Shown: positions 36,696 through 46,131 of the stretch, in pieces
Position numbering within the stretch: position 1 is the first letter of the stretch
How the letters are laid out: every line of letters starts with the position of its first letter
Assembly: GCA_964603725.1 (NCBI GenBank)
Contig: CAZRWW010000003.1
Location: 1 to 64,000 of the forward strand
DNA: 64,000 nt
Direction: 5' to 3'
Origin: CAZDKK01 sp964603725
GTDB taxonomy: Bacteria > Eisenbacteria > RBG-16-71-46 > CAIMUX01 > WJJG01
The notes under the pieces: generated by a model
Told to the model about the DNA's origin: nothing
The model's input: only the letters and a program-made list of their open reading frames with translations
The model's database searches: none
Made by a program: the position numbers and the translations under genes

Positions 36696-37901
36696 ATGCA
36701 TCACCTCGGGGCCCTACTGACCCTGGCCGCAGTGCCCGCGCTTCTGATCATCGGCGCCATCATCGCGGATTACTGGTTCCTAGCGCTCGTCGCCCTGACG
36801 CATCGCCGCACCGCCTGGCGCTCCAAAGGCGTCCCCGCGACGTGCTTTGCAATTCTGGTTCCCGCGCACAACGAGGCAGGTAGCTTGCCCCGAACCTTGC
36901 GGTCGTGTTTCCAGCAGGACTATCCCAGGAACCTGTATTCGGTCCATGTCGTAGCAGACAACTGCTCAGATCCCACACAGCAGGTGGCAATCGACCATGG
37001 CGCGCAGTGTTATGTGCGGCATGACCAGACACGACGGGGAAAGGGACACGCGTTGGCGTTCGGGTTCGAACGCATCAGTCTGGAGAACTACGATGCTGTT
37101 GTTATACTTGACGCGGATTGCGAACTTGATCGGCATGCACTCGGTGTCTTCGATAGTGCGATTGTCGACGAGGTGAGAGTTTTGCAGGCAAATGATGTAG
37201 CCTCGAATCCCGATGAATCATCAACCAGTCTGGTGCTGGCGATTGGCAACTACATTGAGAATGAGCTGTTCTACAGGCCGCGGTCGGAGCTGGGCAGGGC
37301 AGTTCTCTTGCGTGGCACGGGAATGGTCCTCCACAAGGAGATATTGGCCGCTCACCCATGGCGGGCACACTCGGTCTCAGAGGACGTGGAATACTCGATC
37401 GCGCTTGCACGCGGGGGGGTGGCAGTACGTTTTGTGCACGATGCGGCCGTCCGCTCCCCATACCCAGCATCGGCGCGTCAACTTCAGGTGCAGAGAACAA
37501 GATGGGCCGGCGGGACCCTGGGATTCGCAAAGCGAGAGGCGCTAGGATTGCTCTGGGAAGGAGTACGCACGAGGGACATTGGTCTCGCCGATGTTGCCTG
37601 GACGCTGCTCGTTCTGAGCCGGCCCGTGTTGGTTCTGGGAATTGGCCTCAGTCTGTTGATGAGCATGTCGGGGGTCCTGCTGGCACCAAGTCCGTTGTCC
37701 TTTGCGACGTTCCATGTTTCTCTTGGGTTAGTAGTGCTCTTCGTTGCGTACTGCGGCTTGGGAGTGTTCGGTTTCGGACTTACCAATCGAAGGCTTCGCC
37801 TATTGCTGGGCTTACCGGTTGTGGCGTTGCGCCTGCTGGTGATTTCCGTCATGGGGCTTCTCGGAGGCCGGGGAGACTCCTGGGAGCGGACACCGAGATG
37901 A
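36696..37901 (+). CDS. Membrane glycosyltransferase family 2
   Basis: 401 residues from ATG 36696. An N-terminal helix, then GT-A features FAILVPAHNEAGSLP, VVADNCSD, VVILDADCELD, EDVEYSIAL and QVQRTRWAGG, and several C-terminal helices. The QxxRW-like motif (QRTRW) is typical of processive or membrane-embedded GT2 enzymes. It adds a sugar at the inner membrane. Upstream (36519-36695) there is no clear gene. Sugar specificity is not readable. Confidence 0.85.
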   Translation: MHHLGALLTLAAVPALLIIGAIIADYWFLALVALTHRRTAWRSKGVPATCFAILVPAHNEAGSLPRTLRSCFQQDYPRNLYSVHVVADNCSDPTQQVAIDHGAQCYVRHDQTRRGKGHALAFGFERISLENYDAVVILDADCELDRHALGVFDSAIVDEVRVLQANDVASNPDESSTSLVLAIGNYIENELFYRPRSELGRAVLLRGTGMVLHKEILAAHPWRAHSVSEDVEYSIALARGGVAVRFVHDAAVRSPYPASARQLQVQRTRWAGGTLGFAKREALGLLWEGVRTRDIGLADVAWTLLVLSRPVLVLGIGLSLLMSMSGVLLAPSPLSFATFHVSLGLVVLFVAYCGLGVFGFGLTNRRLRLLLGLPVVALRLLVISVMGLLGGRGDSWERTPR

Positions 37902-38022
37902 GCTTCTCTTGCTTTGGCTCCGGCATGGGAATTCCCTGGTCGTCCCTCTGGTCATCAGAAGAGATTCTCGGCGAGCGGAGGGGAGCCCACCCGGCGGGCA
38001 CAAGAGGGGGAAACCGCGGATC

Positions 38023-39075
38023 ATGAACAGGGAAGACGACAGCCGGCGTGATGCGCGAACCCCCGCCGTATCGGTGGTCGTTCCCGTGCTCGACGAGGCC
38101 CGAGACATTGGGCGGCTGTTGGGTGAGATCCTCGACCAAGTTCCACCGTCCGGCGGATTCGAGATCTTGGTGGCCGACGGGGGTTCGCGGGACGAGACGC
38201 GCCGCATCGTGACCTCGTTTGGTGAACAGCATCCCAATCTGCGGCTGCTCGACAACCCCGGCAGACTCAGCGGTGCAGGCCGCAATGTCGGGGCCATGGC
38301 AGCCAGGGGAAAGTACGTTCTCTTCCTGGACGGCCACTGCACCATTCCGCGAAGAGACTATCTGGTGCGGCTGGTCGAGTTGTTTGAGTCTACCGGAGCT
38401 GCCTGCCTTGCCCGGCCGCAGCCGCTCAACCGGATGACGACTGGCGGGTGGGCCGCGGTAATCTCCGCCGCGCGTCACTCCTGGCTTGGTCATGATCCGG
38501 CATCCTACATCTATGGCGGCGGTCCGGGGTTCGCGGATCCCCGTTCAGCCGGCGCCGCGTACGTGCGGTCCGTGATCGAGCGCCTGGGGGGCTACGACGA
38601 GCGCTTCGATGCTTGCGAGGACGTGGAGTTCAATCACCGCGTGGCAGCCGCCGGCTTGCCGTCATACCTTCACCCCGATCTGAGCATCCCCTACCGTCCC
38701 CGCTCCTCCCTGAGCAGCCTATTTCGCCAGATGCTCCGCTATGGACGTGGCCGGGCGAGGCTCATGGCCAAACACCCGACCGTCGTTCCGTGGCCGCTGG
38801 TCCTCGTGACAGCGTATCTGGCTCTGACGTTGCTAACGCTTCTCCTGGCTGGACCCAGGGTTGCGGGCCCCATGATCGGCGTTCCATTCGCATGCTGGGT
38901 CCTGCTGGTCGCGGCGGAAAGCCTGCGGCTGGCCCGCCCGACTTCCCGCACATGGGACATGATGGGCGCGTTCTTCGTGATCCACATCGGGCTGCTCTTC
39001 GGATTCTGGAGAGGAATTCCGGAGTTACGGAGGTTTCGTGAGCCGATGAGGCGTCTGGGGGACGGTCGGCCATGA
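38023..39075 (+). CDS. Glycosyltransferase family 2 (ExoA-like)
   Basis: 350 residues from ATG 38023. VSVVVPVLDEARDIGRLL, ILVADGGSRDETR, AGRNVGAMAARGKYVLFLDG and DACEDVEFNHRVA are GT-A signatures. C-terminal helices begin near 250. It resembles ExoA-type succinoglycan transferases. ATGA overlap with the next glycosyltransferase suggests consecutive action. Upstream in-frame sequence lacks homology. Confidence 0.85.
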   Translation: MNREDDSRRDARTPAVSVVVPVLDEARDIGRLLGEILDQVPPSGGFEILVADGGSRDETRRIVTSFGEQHPNLRLLDNPGRLSGAGRNVGAMAARGKYVLFLDGHCTIPRRDYLVRLVELFESTGAACLARPQPLNRMTTGGWAAVISAARHSWLGHDPASYIYGGGPGFADPRSAGAAYVRSVIERLGGYDERFDACEDVEFNHRVAAAGLPSYLHPDLSIPYRPRSSLSSLFRQMLRYGRGRARLMAKHPTVVPWPLVLVTAYLALTLLTLLLAGPRVAGPMIGVPFACWVLLVAAESLRLARPTSRTWDMMGAFFVIHIGLLFGFWRGIPELRRFREPMRRLGDGRP

Positions 39076-40223
39076 TCCTCACGCTGGCCTTCTGGGTGTG
39101 TGTCGTCTTGCTCGTCTATGTCTACGTGGGCTACCCGCTGCTCTGCTGGTGCCTGGGAAGCCTGCTGCGACGGGACCCGCGCGTTCGTGTCTTGGCCGAT
39201 GACGACCTCCCACGCGTGTCGCTTGTTACCGTGGCTTTCAACGAGGCCAGGAGCATCGCTGCCACGCTCGAGAACAAGCTCTCCCAGGACTACCCAGGGG
39301 ATCGGCTCGAGATCCTGGTCGTCTCCGACGGCTCCACCGATGAGACCGACTCGATCGTCGGGACATTCGCAGGCCGAGGAGTGCGCCTTGTTCGCCAAGA
39401 ACCGCGGGCCGGGAAGACCAGTGGTCTGAACCTGATTATCCCGAAGACCAGCGGTGTCATCGTGGCTTTCTCGGACGCGAACAGCATGTGGGCACCGGAC
39501 GCTCTGCGCCACCTGGTGGCGCCGTTCTCCGATCCACAGATTGGGTATGTCACCGGCCGGATGCTGTACCGCGCGCCGGACGGATCGCTCTCTGGTGAAG
39601 GCTGCTCAGCATACATGCGCTACGAGAACCAACTGCGAACGTGGGAAACGCGGCTGGGGTCGATCGTTGGTGTCGATGGGGGTATCGATGCCGTTCGGCG
39701 AGAGTTGTGCGAACCGATGCGCCCCGATCAACTCCCGGACTTCGTCCTACCGCTAGCTGTTAGGGAGAACGGCTATCGCGTGGTCTACGCACCTCGCGCG
39801 CGCCTCCACGAAGACGCCCTGGAGTCGGTGGAAGATGAATTCCGCATGCGGGTGCGCGTGGCCCTGCGGGCCTGGTGCGCACTGAAAGACAAGGCTGCCC
39901 TGCTCAATCCCTTCCGTTTCGGGTTGTTTGCCTTGCAGTTGGCATCGCACAAGCTGCTGCGCTACCTGGCACCCTTCTTCCAGGCCGGCGCTCTTGTCAC
40001 TGCCTTGCTCCTGGTTGAGTCCGGCGGATTCTGGCGAGCCGTCGTGATCGCGCAAGCGATGTTCTATGGCCTTGCTGCCGCGGGCCACATCGGGCGGGAT
40101 CACGTTCGTTCTCCGCTGCTGGCGTTTCCATACTACCTCACGCTGATCAACGTCGCGTCGTTAGTGGCGTTCGTATCCTTCCTGCGCGGTAGGAAACAGG
40201 TCGTGTGGAATCCGAGGACCTGA
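39072..40223 (+). CDS. Membrane glycosyltransferase family 2
   Basis: 383 residues. One N-terminal helix, then VSLVTVAFNEARSIAATLEN, ILVVSDGSTDETD, SGVIVAFSDANSMW, VDGGIDAVRRE, ARLHEDALE, and four C-terminal helices. It is a GT-A enzyme working at the inner membrane. It overlaps the previous gene by four bases and is followed after 15 bases by the amidotransferase. Confidence 0.87.
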   Translation: MILTLAFWVCVVLLVYVYVGYPLLCWCLGSLLRRDPRVRVLADDDLPRVSLVTVAFNEARSIAATLENKLSQDYPGDRLEILVVSDGSTDETDSIVGTFAGRGVRLVRQEPRAGKTSGLNLIIPKTSGVIVAFSDANSMWAPDALRHLVAPFSDPQIGYVTGRMLYRAPDGSLSGEGCSAYMRYENQLRTWETRLGSIVGVDGGIDAVRRELCEPMRPDQLPDFVLPLAVRENGYRVVYAPRARLHEDALESVEDEFRMRVRVALRAWCALKDKAALLNPFRFGLFALQLASHKLLRYLAPFFQAGALVTALLLVESGGFWRAVVIAQAMFYGLAAAGHIGRDHVRSPLLAFPYYLTLINVASLVAFVSFLRGRKQVVWNPRT

Positions 40224-40238
40224 GGGCGGAGAACGTTT

Positions 40239-42152
40239 ATGTGCGGGATCGTCGGAATCCTCGAGTTTGACGAGCGGGTCCTGGTGGAGCCCCGCACGAT
40301 CACCCGCATGTGCGACACCATCCGCCATCGCGGCCCCGATGACGCCGGGCAGTACGCAGTCGGCAATGTTGGCCTGGGTATGCGTCGCCTTGCCATCATC
40401 GATGTCGCCGGCGGGCGCCAACCAATTGGGAATGAGGACGGCTCGGTATGGCTGATCTGCAACGGCGAGATCTACAACCACGCTGAAGTGCGCCAGAGCC
40501 TGGAGCGCGGTGGCCACGTGTTCCGCACTGCTACCGACGCCGAGGTGATCGTTCATCTATGGGAAGAGCATGGTCCAGGGTGCCTACAGGCGCTGCGGGG
40601 GATGTTCGCCTTTGCATTGTGGGACGCGAAGCAGCGCGAGTTGTTTCTCGCCCGAGATCGGCTGGGCATCAAGCCGTTGTTCTACCACTGCAATGGCTCC
40701 CGACTCGTGTTCGGTTCTGAGATTAAAGCCATACTCGCATCCGGCCTGGTCGATGATGAGCCAAACTGGACCTCCATCGACGCGCACTTTGCGTACGGCT
40801 ACATTCCCGCCCCCTTGACCGCCTACCGTCACATCGCGAAACTGCCACCTGCGCACAGCCTGCGCGTCCGAGATGGCCGCGTCACATGCGAGCGCTATTG
40901 GGACTTGGACTTCTCCCGGAAGCACCGCGGCTCGGAGGCGAACATGGTCGCCGAGCTGACGGACCTGTTGCGGCAAACGGTCGACAGTCACCTGATGAGC
41001 GAAGTTCCCCTCGGCGCTTTTCTCAGTGGGGGCGTGGACTCGAGCCTGATTGTCGCCCTGATGAGCACGGTAGCGGCCGACCCGGTTCGGACCTTCACAA
41101 TCGGCTATACCGACGCGGGCAGCAATGTCTTGGATGAGAGGTCTTACGCCCGGGAGGTGAGTCAGCGATTCGGTACCCGGCACGCCGAGATCGAGGTTGA
41201 ACCCGATTTCAGTCGCGCGCTGCATGCAGCCATTGAAGCCTTCGACGAGCCCTTTGCCGACGATGGCCTCATACCAACCCACCACATCTGTGAAGAGGCG
41301 GCCAAAGAAGTCACGGTTATTCTCACCGGGCTTGGTGGCGATGAGAACTTCGCGGGCTATGAGCGGTATCTGGGGCTCAAGCTGAGTGACTACTACGATC
41401 GAGTACCCGGCTGGATTCGCAGGGGACTGGTGGGTCGTCTGGTGCACTCGCTCCGCGAGGAACGGGGCGGGGGATACCTGGTCAACCATCTCAAACGATT
41501 CGTTGCCGCAGAGGGCCTGCCGGACTTCCAGCGCTGGCAGAGCTACGTCTGTGTGCGGCCGCAGGTTGAGCGGCGGAAGCTGTACACCGAGCCGGTGGCA
41601 AAGATGATCGATTTCGATCTGGTCGACCGACTCGGATGGGAGCACTTCGTTCGGCTCGGCGATGGTGATCTCCTGGACCGCGCCCTCTACCAGGACATCA
41701 ACACCTATCTCCCCGAGGACATTCTGGCGCTCTCCGACCGGATTGGGATGCAACACTCACTCGAGCTGCGGGTCCCGTTCGTGGATCACCAGGTTGTTGA
41801 GTTCTGCGCCCGCGTGCCCAGCGCGCTCAAGATACGGGGGTTCAAGAAGAAACACCTCCTCACGCAGACCGCCAAGCCCTTCGTCCCGCCGGCAGTGCTT
41901 CGGCATCGCAAGCAGGGCTTTGCGGCGCCCATGGCCCTGTGGCTGAGGCGCGACCTGCGGGGCGAGATGGATCAGTTTCTAAGCGCGCGCAGACTGGAGC
42001 GGGAGGGCGTTCTTTCAGGAGCAACGATTCAGGCTGTGGTGTCGGACCATCTCACGTGCCGGCAGCTCAACGACAAGCTCATCTTCGCCCTACTGGCCTT
42101 TCAGGTCTGGTGGGAAGGCAGAACGGGATCGAAACAGCAGGGGCAGGGGTGA
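40239..42152 (+). CDS. asnB: Asparagine synthase-like amidotransferase (XrtA-associated type)
   Basis: 637 residues. The N-terminal class II glutaminase begins MCGIVGIL with Cys2 as nucleophile, and RHRGPDD is present. A C-terminal ATP-pyrophosphatase domain has LSGGVDSSLI near residue 265. Homologues in exosortase loci are named eps_aminotran; they are thought to amidate a glycan or precursor, for instance a uronic acid, rather than aspartate. It sits between a glycosyltransferase and the CPBP protease, which supports the glycan role. Ordinary asparagine synthesis cannot be excluded. Confidence 0.88.
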   Translation: MCGIVGILEFDERVLVEPRTITRMCDTIRHRGPDDAGQYAVGNVGLGMRRLAIIDVAGGRQPIGNEDGSVWLICNGEIYNHAEVRQSLERGGHVFRTATDAEVIVHLWEEHGPGCLQALRGMFAFALWDAKQRELFLARDRLGIKPLFYHCNGSRLVFGSEIKAILASGLVDDEPNWTSIDAHFAYGYIPAPLTAYRHIAKLPPAHSLRVRDGRVTCERYWDLDFSRKHRGSEANMVAELTDLLRQTVDSHLMSEVPLGAFLSGGVDSSLIVALMSTVAADPVRTFTIGYTDAGSNVLDERSYAREVSQRFGTRHAEIEVEPDFSRALHAAIEAFDEPFADDGLIPTHHICEEAAKEVTVILTGLGGDENFAGYERYLGLKLSDYYDRVPGWIRRGLVGRLVHSLREERGGGYLVNHLKRFVAAEGLPDFQRWQSYVCVRPQVERRKLYTEPVAKMIDFDLVDRLGWEHFVRLGDGDLLDRALYQDINTYLPEDILALSDRIGMQHSLELRVPFVDHQVVEFCARVPSALKIRGFKKKHLLTQTAKPFVPPAVLRHRKQGFAAPMALWLRRDLRGEMDQFLSARRLEREGVLSGATIQAVVSDHLTCRQLNDKLIFALLAFQVWWEGRTGSKQQGQG

Positions 42153-42215
42153 CCGATGAACTCGCGGTGCATTCGCGTCGCAGGTGGTAGGCAGGCGGCC
42201 AATGAGTGAGGCGGC

Positions 42216-42914
42216 ATGTTCACGGGGTGCCTGAAGAGTCTGCGCCACTTCGGCCACATGTACCGGGCCACGTGGTTCCCCTACGTCGCTCCCTTCGCTG
42301 TCTTCGCGATTCTCACGTACGCAGGCGCACACTGGTCCGGAGCGGCCCACATCTGGTACGCCATCAAGACCCTGGTGGTGGGTCTCATGCTGGTCGCCTT
42401 CCGCCGCAGGTACCGCGGGGTCTCATGGCATGCCAGCGCCGCCAATTGGGCTATTGGGGTGGCCGCCGGGATCCTGGTTCTGGTGATCTGGGTGGCGCCT
42501 GAGGGTCTCTTCCCATTCATGCGCATCGGCCAGGGAAGTGGCTTCAATCCACACGTGTTCGGCTTGGCCGGCGCGGGGCTTTGGGGCGTGATCGCTGTGC
42601 GGCTGCTCGGGGCGAGCATCGTCGTGCCGGTGATGGAGGAGCTCTTCTGGCGCAGCTTTCTGATGCGCGTGCTGATCCACGCCGATTTCGAGCGCGTGCC
42701 GCTGGGAACCTATCGGTTCTTTTCCTTCGCCCTGGTGGCGGTCGCCTTTGGCTTCGAACACGATCGTTGGCTGGTTGGGATAGCGGCGGGCTTGGTCTAC
42801 GGCGGGCTCTTGGTCTGGCGGCGGGACCTCTTCACGTGCATCATCGCTCATGCGGTGACGAATCTGGGGCTTGGGATCTATGTGCTAGAGACGCAGCAAT
42901 GGACGTTTTGGTAG
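42216..42914 (+). CDS. CPBP intramembrane protease, exosortase-associated
   Basis: 232 residues, six or so helices. The metal-site motifs of the CPBP (CAAX protease-like) family are present: EELFWR (Glu141, Glu142, Arg146), FGFEHDRW (His182) and HAVTN (His212, Asn216). A related subfamily is linked to exosortase loci. It cuts within the membrane. The target could be the exosortase substrate's tail or an anchor signal, but this is inference. Confidence 0.85.
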   Translation: MFTGCLKSLRHFGHMYRATWFPYVAPFAVFAILTYAGAHWSGAAHIWYAIKTLVVGLMLVAFRRRYRGVSWHASAANWAIGVAAGILVLVIWVAPEGLFPFMRIGQGSGFNPHVFGLAGAGLWGVIAVRLLGASIVVPVMEELFWRSFLMRVLIHADFERVPLGTYRFFSFALVAVAFGFEHDRWLVGIAAGLVYGGLLVWRRDLFTCIIAHAVTNLGLGIYVLETQQWTFW

Positions 42915-43008
42915 GGCCGATAGGCTTGCCAGCGTGAGGCGACCCAGGCCATAATCATCATGAGCGAGTTGGGTCGTCCTTCGAATCTGGCGCGGTGGAG
43001 TTACTGCC

Positions 43009-44151
43009 GTGAATGTGCTCTGCCTGGTCGCGATGCGGCCAAGGAAGCTCGGCACGGTGGAGGAGTACTGCCTCAGTCTCGCGGATGCCCTGACCAAGAG
43101 AGGGGACGGAGCCTTCTTCCTATTCTCGGAGCTCCCACCGGATTGGCTGTTGGCGCGCTTTCATGAGGTTCACGGTGTCGTGGAGGCGCTGCCCTTGGGG
43201 CGACCCTTATTCGCGCAGTGCGCTCAGCTTGCCACCGTGGCGCGCCGATACAAGATCGACCTTGCCCATCTCACGTTTGTCGATCTCTACTCCTCATGGT
43301 TTCCGAGTCTGAAGACCGCTGGCGGCACACGGGCTGTCATCTTCTCTGACCAGTTCTCGCGATTCAGGCCGCCCAGAGTCGGCGCCGAGTCGGCGCTGCG
43401 CCGCGGGCTGAAGACCCTGCGAGGTCGTTCTGCGCTGCAGTCTGTGGATCTCCTTCTTGCCGATGCGGAGTTCATCCGGTCGGACTTGATCGAGACGGAT
43501 CATATTCCACCCAGCAGGATCCGTGTTGTGTACAATGGAGTCAATCTGGACCGATTCCACCCGGCCGAACGGATCGATGCTCGCCGGGAGACCCTGAACA
43601 TTGCGGATGGCAGACCGATTGTGACTACCGTCGCGAAGTGCATTCCGCAGAAGGGACTGGATGTGTTTCTCCGCGCGGCGGCGGCGGTTCTGGGCCGGCA
43701 CCCGGATGCGGTTTTCTGCATCGTGGGTGATGGGCCGATGCTCTCAGACTTGCAGGAGCTTGCTGAGTCTCTGGGCATCGCGCCTTCCGTCCGATTCCTA
43801 GGACTGAGAAACGACGTCGAGCGTATCCTCCAGGCGACCGACATCTTTGCGCTCTGCTCCTTGTGGCGAGAGGCGTTCGCATTCTCCCTGCTGGAAGCGA
43901 TGGCCTCCGGATGCCCGATCGTGGCCTCGCGGATCGGGGCCATACCCGAATCGGTGACCGAGGGCGAGGTCGGCTTCCTGGTGGACCCGGGCGCCGCGGA
44001 CCAGTTCGCCGCGGCGATCTGTCGGCTGATTGAGGATGGCAGTCTCCGGGCGTCCATGAGCCGCGCCGCCAGGGAGCGGGTCCGCCGGTTCTTCAGCATG
44101 CAGCAATGGGTTGATAACACCCTTAAGGCCTATCAGGATGTGCTGACTTGA
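43009..44151 (+). CDS. Glycosyltransferase family 4
   Basis: 380 residues from GTG 43009 with GGAG eight bases upstream. GT4 features: LGTVEEYCLSLADAL, RVVYNGVN, TTVAKCIPQKGLDVFL, and the donor block REAFAFSLLEAMASGCPIVA with GAIPESV. It adds one sugar to the repeat unit. It overlaps the start region of the nucleotidyltransferase gene, so the two are probably co-transcribed. Confidence 0.85.
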   Translation: MNVLCLVAMRPRKLGTVEEYCLSLADALTKRGDGAFFLFSELPPDWLLARFHEVHGVVEALPLGRPLFAQCAQLATVARRYKIDLAHLTFVDLYSSWFPSLKTAGGTRAVIFSDQFSRFRPPRVGAESALRRGLKTLRGRSALQSVDLLLADAEFIRSDLIETDHIPPSRIRVVYNGVNLDRFHPAERIDARRETLNIADGRPIVTTVAKCIPQKGLDVFLRAAAAVLGRHPDAVFCIVGDGPMLSDLQELAESLGIAPSVRFLGLRNDVERILQATDIFALCSLWREAFAFSLLEAMASGCPIVASRIGAIPESVTEGEVGFLVDPGAADQFAAAICRLIEDGSLRASMSRAARERVRRFFSMQQWVDNTLKAYQDVLT

Positions 44152-44168
44152 CGGGAAAGCAGGGCTGT

Positions 44169-45113
44169 ATGTCGGACTACGGCGGGATCATTCTGGCGGC
44201 GGGCAAGGGCGATCGAATGCATCCCCTGAGCCTGGACTACCCCAAGCCGCTCCTGCCGGTGCTCAACCGGCCGATCCTCGAGCACCAGATCGAGTCCATG
44301 CGACTGGCAGGCATTACTGACTGCGTCATTGTTTGCGGCCACCTGCGCCAGCACTTGACCGACGTGATAGGTGACGGATCTCGCCTGGGCGTGAAGGTCC
44401 GCTATGTGCAGCAAGACAAGCCCCTGGGCATCGCCCATGCCCTGTCCAGAGCAGAGCCTTACGTTGAGAAGCCCTTCGTCCTCTTCTTGGGGGATATCTT
44501 TCTTGGGGAGCTCGATCTGGGGCAGATGATTAGCACGTTTGAGGGTCGTGTGGCTGGCGCTGTCTTGGGCGTGCGTGAGGAACGCGTCGAAGAATACCTC
44601 CGGCGGAATTTCGCCGTGGTGCTCCACGAGTCGGGCATGGTCCGCCGGGTGATCGAGAAGCCGCGGCACGCCCGCACCATGCTCAAAGGCCTCGGCCTCT
44701 ACTTCTTTGATCTGCACGTGTTTGACGCCGTGCGGCGGACGCCCCGCACGGCCATGCGGGACGAGTACGAGATCACGTCGTCCATTCAAATCCTCATCGA
44801 TGATGGCTACCCGGTGTACCCCTGCCCCATGTCGGGCTGGGACATGAACATCACCACCATCCAGGATCTCTGGGAGTGCAACTTCAGGCTGCTCGGATCC
44901 GCGTCTACGCCAACGATCGTTGGTCAGAATCTCAACTGCCCGGCGGGCACGAGGGTGGAGAACTCCATCATTGGTGATAACGTCCTGATCCGACATCCCA
45001 TTCGGCTGTCCAATGCCCTGGTCCTGTCGGACTCGCGCATCGACTCGGACAAGGACCTCGCCAACGTCGTCATCCACAAGGAGGACGTCTACCCGGTCCA
45101 CACCCACAGGTAG
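44169..45113 (+). CDS. Sugar-1-phosphate nucleotidyltransferase
   Basis: 314 residues from ATG 44169. An in-frame TTG at 44148 would add seven. IILAAGKGDRMHPLSLDYPK followed by PLLPVLNRP is the nucleotidyltransferase signature; FLGDIFLGE and a C-terminal left-handed helix tail (SIIGDNVLI) follow. It makes an activated sugar (NDP-sugar) for the locus. Mannose-1-P guanylyl-, glucose-1-P thymidylyl- and uridylyl-transferases are all possible. Confidence 0.85.
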   Translation: MSDYGGIILAAGKGDRMHPLSLDYPKPLLPVLNRPILEHQIESMRLAGITDCVIVCGHLRQHLTDVIGDGSRLGVKVRYVQQDKPLGIAHALSRAEPYVEKPFVLFLGDIFLGELDLGQMISTFEGRVAGAVLGVREERVEEYLRRNFAVVLHESGMVRRVIEKPRHARTMLKGLGLYFFDLHVFDAVRRTPRTAMRDEYEITSSIQILIDDGYPVYPCPMSGWDMNITTIQDLWECNFRLLGSASTPTIVGQNLNCPAGTRVENSIIGDNVLIRHPIRLSNALVLSDSRIDSDKDLANVVIHKEDVYPVHTHR

Positions 45114-45124
45114 ACAAGCATGGC

Positions 45125-46105
45125 ATGGCGTCGCGATCGTTGAGAGTGCTCGTCACTGGGGGAGCCGGTTTCATCGGATCCCATGTGGTTGAGGAGTTGC
45201 TCCGCCGGGGGCACAACCCCGTCGTGCTGGACGACCTCTCTGTCGGCAGGGCCGCCAACCTCCCCGCTAAGGTTGACCTCGTACAGGGCGACGTATGCGA
45301 TTGGACCGCAGTACGCCCGCTCGTCAAGGATGTCGACGCCATCATCCACCTTGCCGCCAGAGTGACAATTCGAGGATCAGTTGAGCACTTTGCCGATGAC
45401 GCGCGGGTGAACGTCATGGGGACAGTGAACGTGATCCGGGCTCTCACGGACCAGACGCCCATGCCCAAGCTGATCTTCGCCTCCTCCATGGCAGTGTATG
45501 GAGATGACATCTCGCTCCCGATCGACGAGCAGGCGCCGCGCAAGCCGACCTCGCCCTATGGGATCGGCAAGCTGGCTGCCGAGATGTATTGCCTGCAACT
45601 GGGACGCTTGCTGGGTTTCAAGAGCGTGGCGCTCCGCTATTTCAACACCTTTGGGCCACGGCAGACGCCGACGCCCTACGTCGGTGTCATCACGGTGTTC
45701 ACCAGGCGGCTGCTCGGTGGTTTGCAGCCGGCGATCTTCGGTGACGGCGAGCAGCAGCGGGACTTTGTCTCTGTCCATGACGTCGCTTGGGCAACCGTCC
45801 AGGCGTTGGAGGCGGACGTCTCCGATGTCGCGCTCAACGTCGGCAGTGGTCGCGGCACGACGGTGAACGCGCTCGCGGCAGAGCTCATCCGTAGACTACG
45901 ACCGGAAGCAACGCCGATCTTCGAGCCTGTGCGTCCCGAGGAACAGCGCTCGTCGATAGCGGACATCGGGCTGGCACAGCGCCTGCTGGGCTACTGTCCG
46001 AGGCATGGGTTACTCGACGGCCTGGAGGAAGTGATCACATGGTGCCGGGAGCAGCCCACGAGCTCGAATCCCGACACTCCCGAGGGGCAGGCAGCGCAGC
46101 TCTAA
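45125..46105 (+). CDS. NAD-dependent sugar epimerase/dehydratase (extended SDR)
   Basis: 326 residues. GGAGFIGSHVVEEL near the start, FASSMAVYGDD, and YxxxK in SPYGIGKLAAE, then RYFNTFGPRQ and DFVSVHDVA. This matches UDP-glucose/NDP-sugar 4-epimerase-like enzymes. It interconverts nucleotide sugars made by the upstream transferase. It starts 12 bases after that gene. Confidence 0.88.
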   Translation: MASRSLRVLVTGGAGFIGSHVVEELLRRGHNPVVLDDLSVGRAANLPAKVDLVQGDVCDWTAVRPLVKDVDAIIHLAARVTIRGSVEHFADDARVNVMGTVNVIRALTDQTPMPKLIFASSMAVYGDDISLPIDEQAPRKPTSPYGIGKLAAEMYCLQLGRLLGFKSVALRYFNTFGPRQTPTPYVGVITVFTRRLLGGLQPAIFGDGEQQRDFVSVHDVAWATVQALEADVSDVALNVGSGRGTTVNALAAELIRRLRPEATPIFEPVRPEEQRSSIADIGLAQRLLGYCPRHGLLDGLEEVITWCREQPTSSNPDTPEGQAAQL

Positions 46106-46131
46106 TCGCGGCCCCGGTCTGTGAGGTGGGT

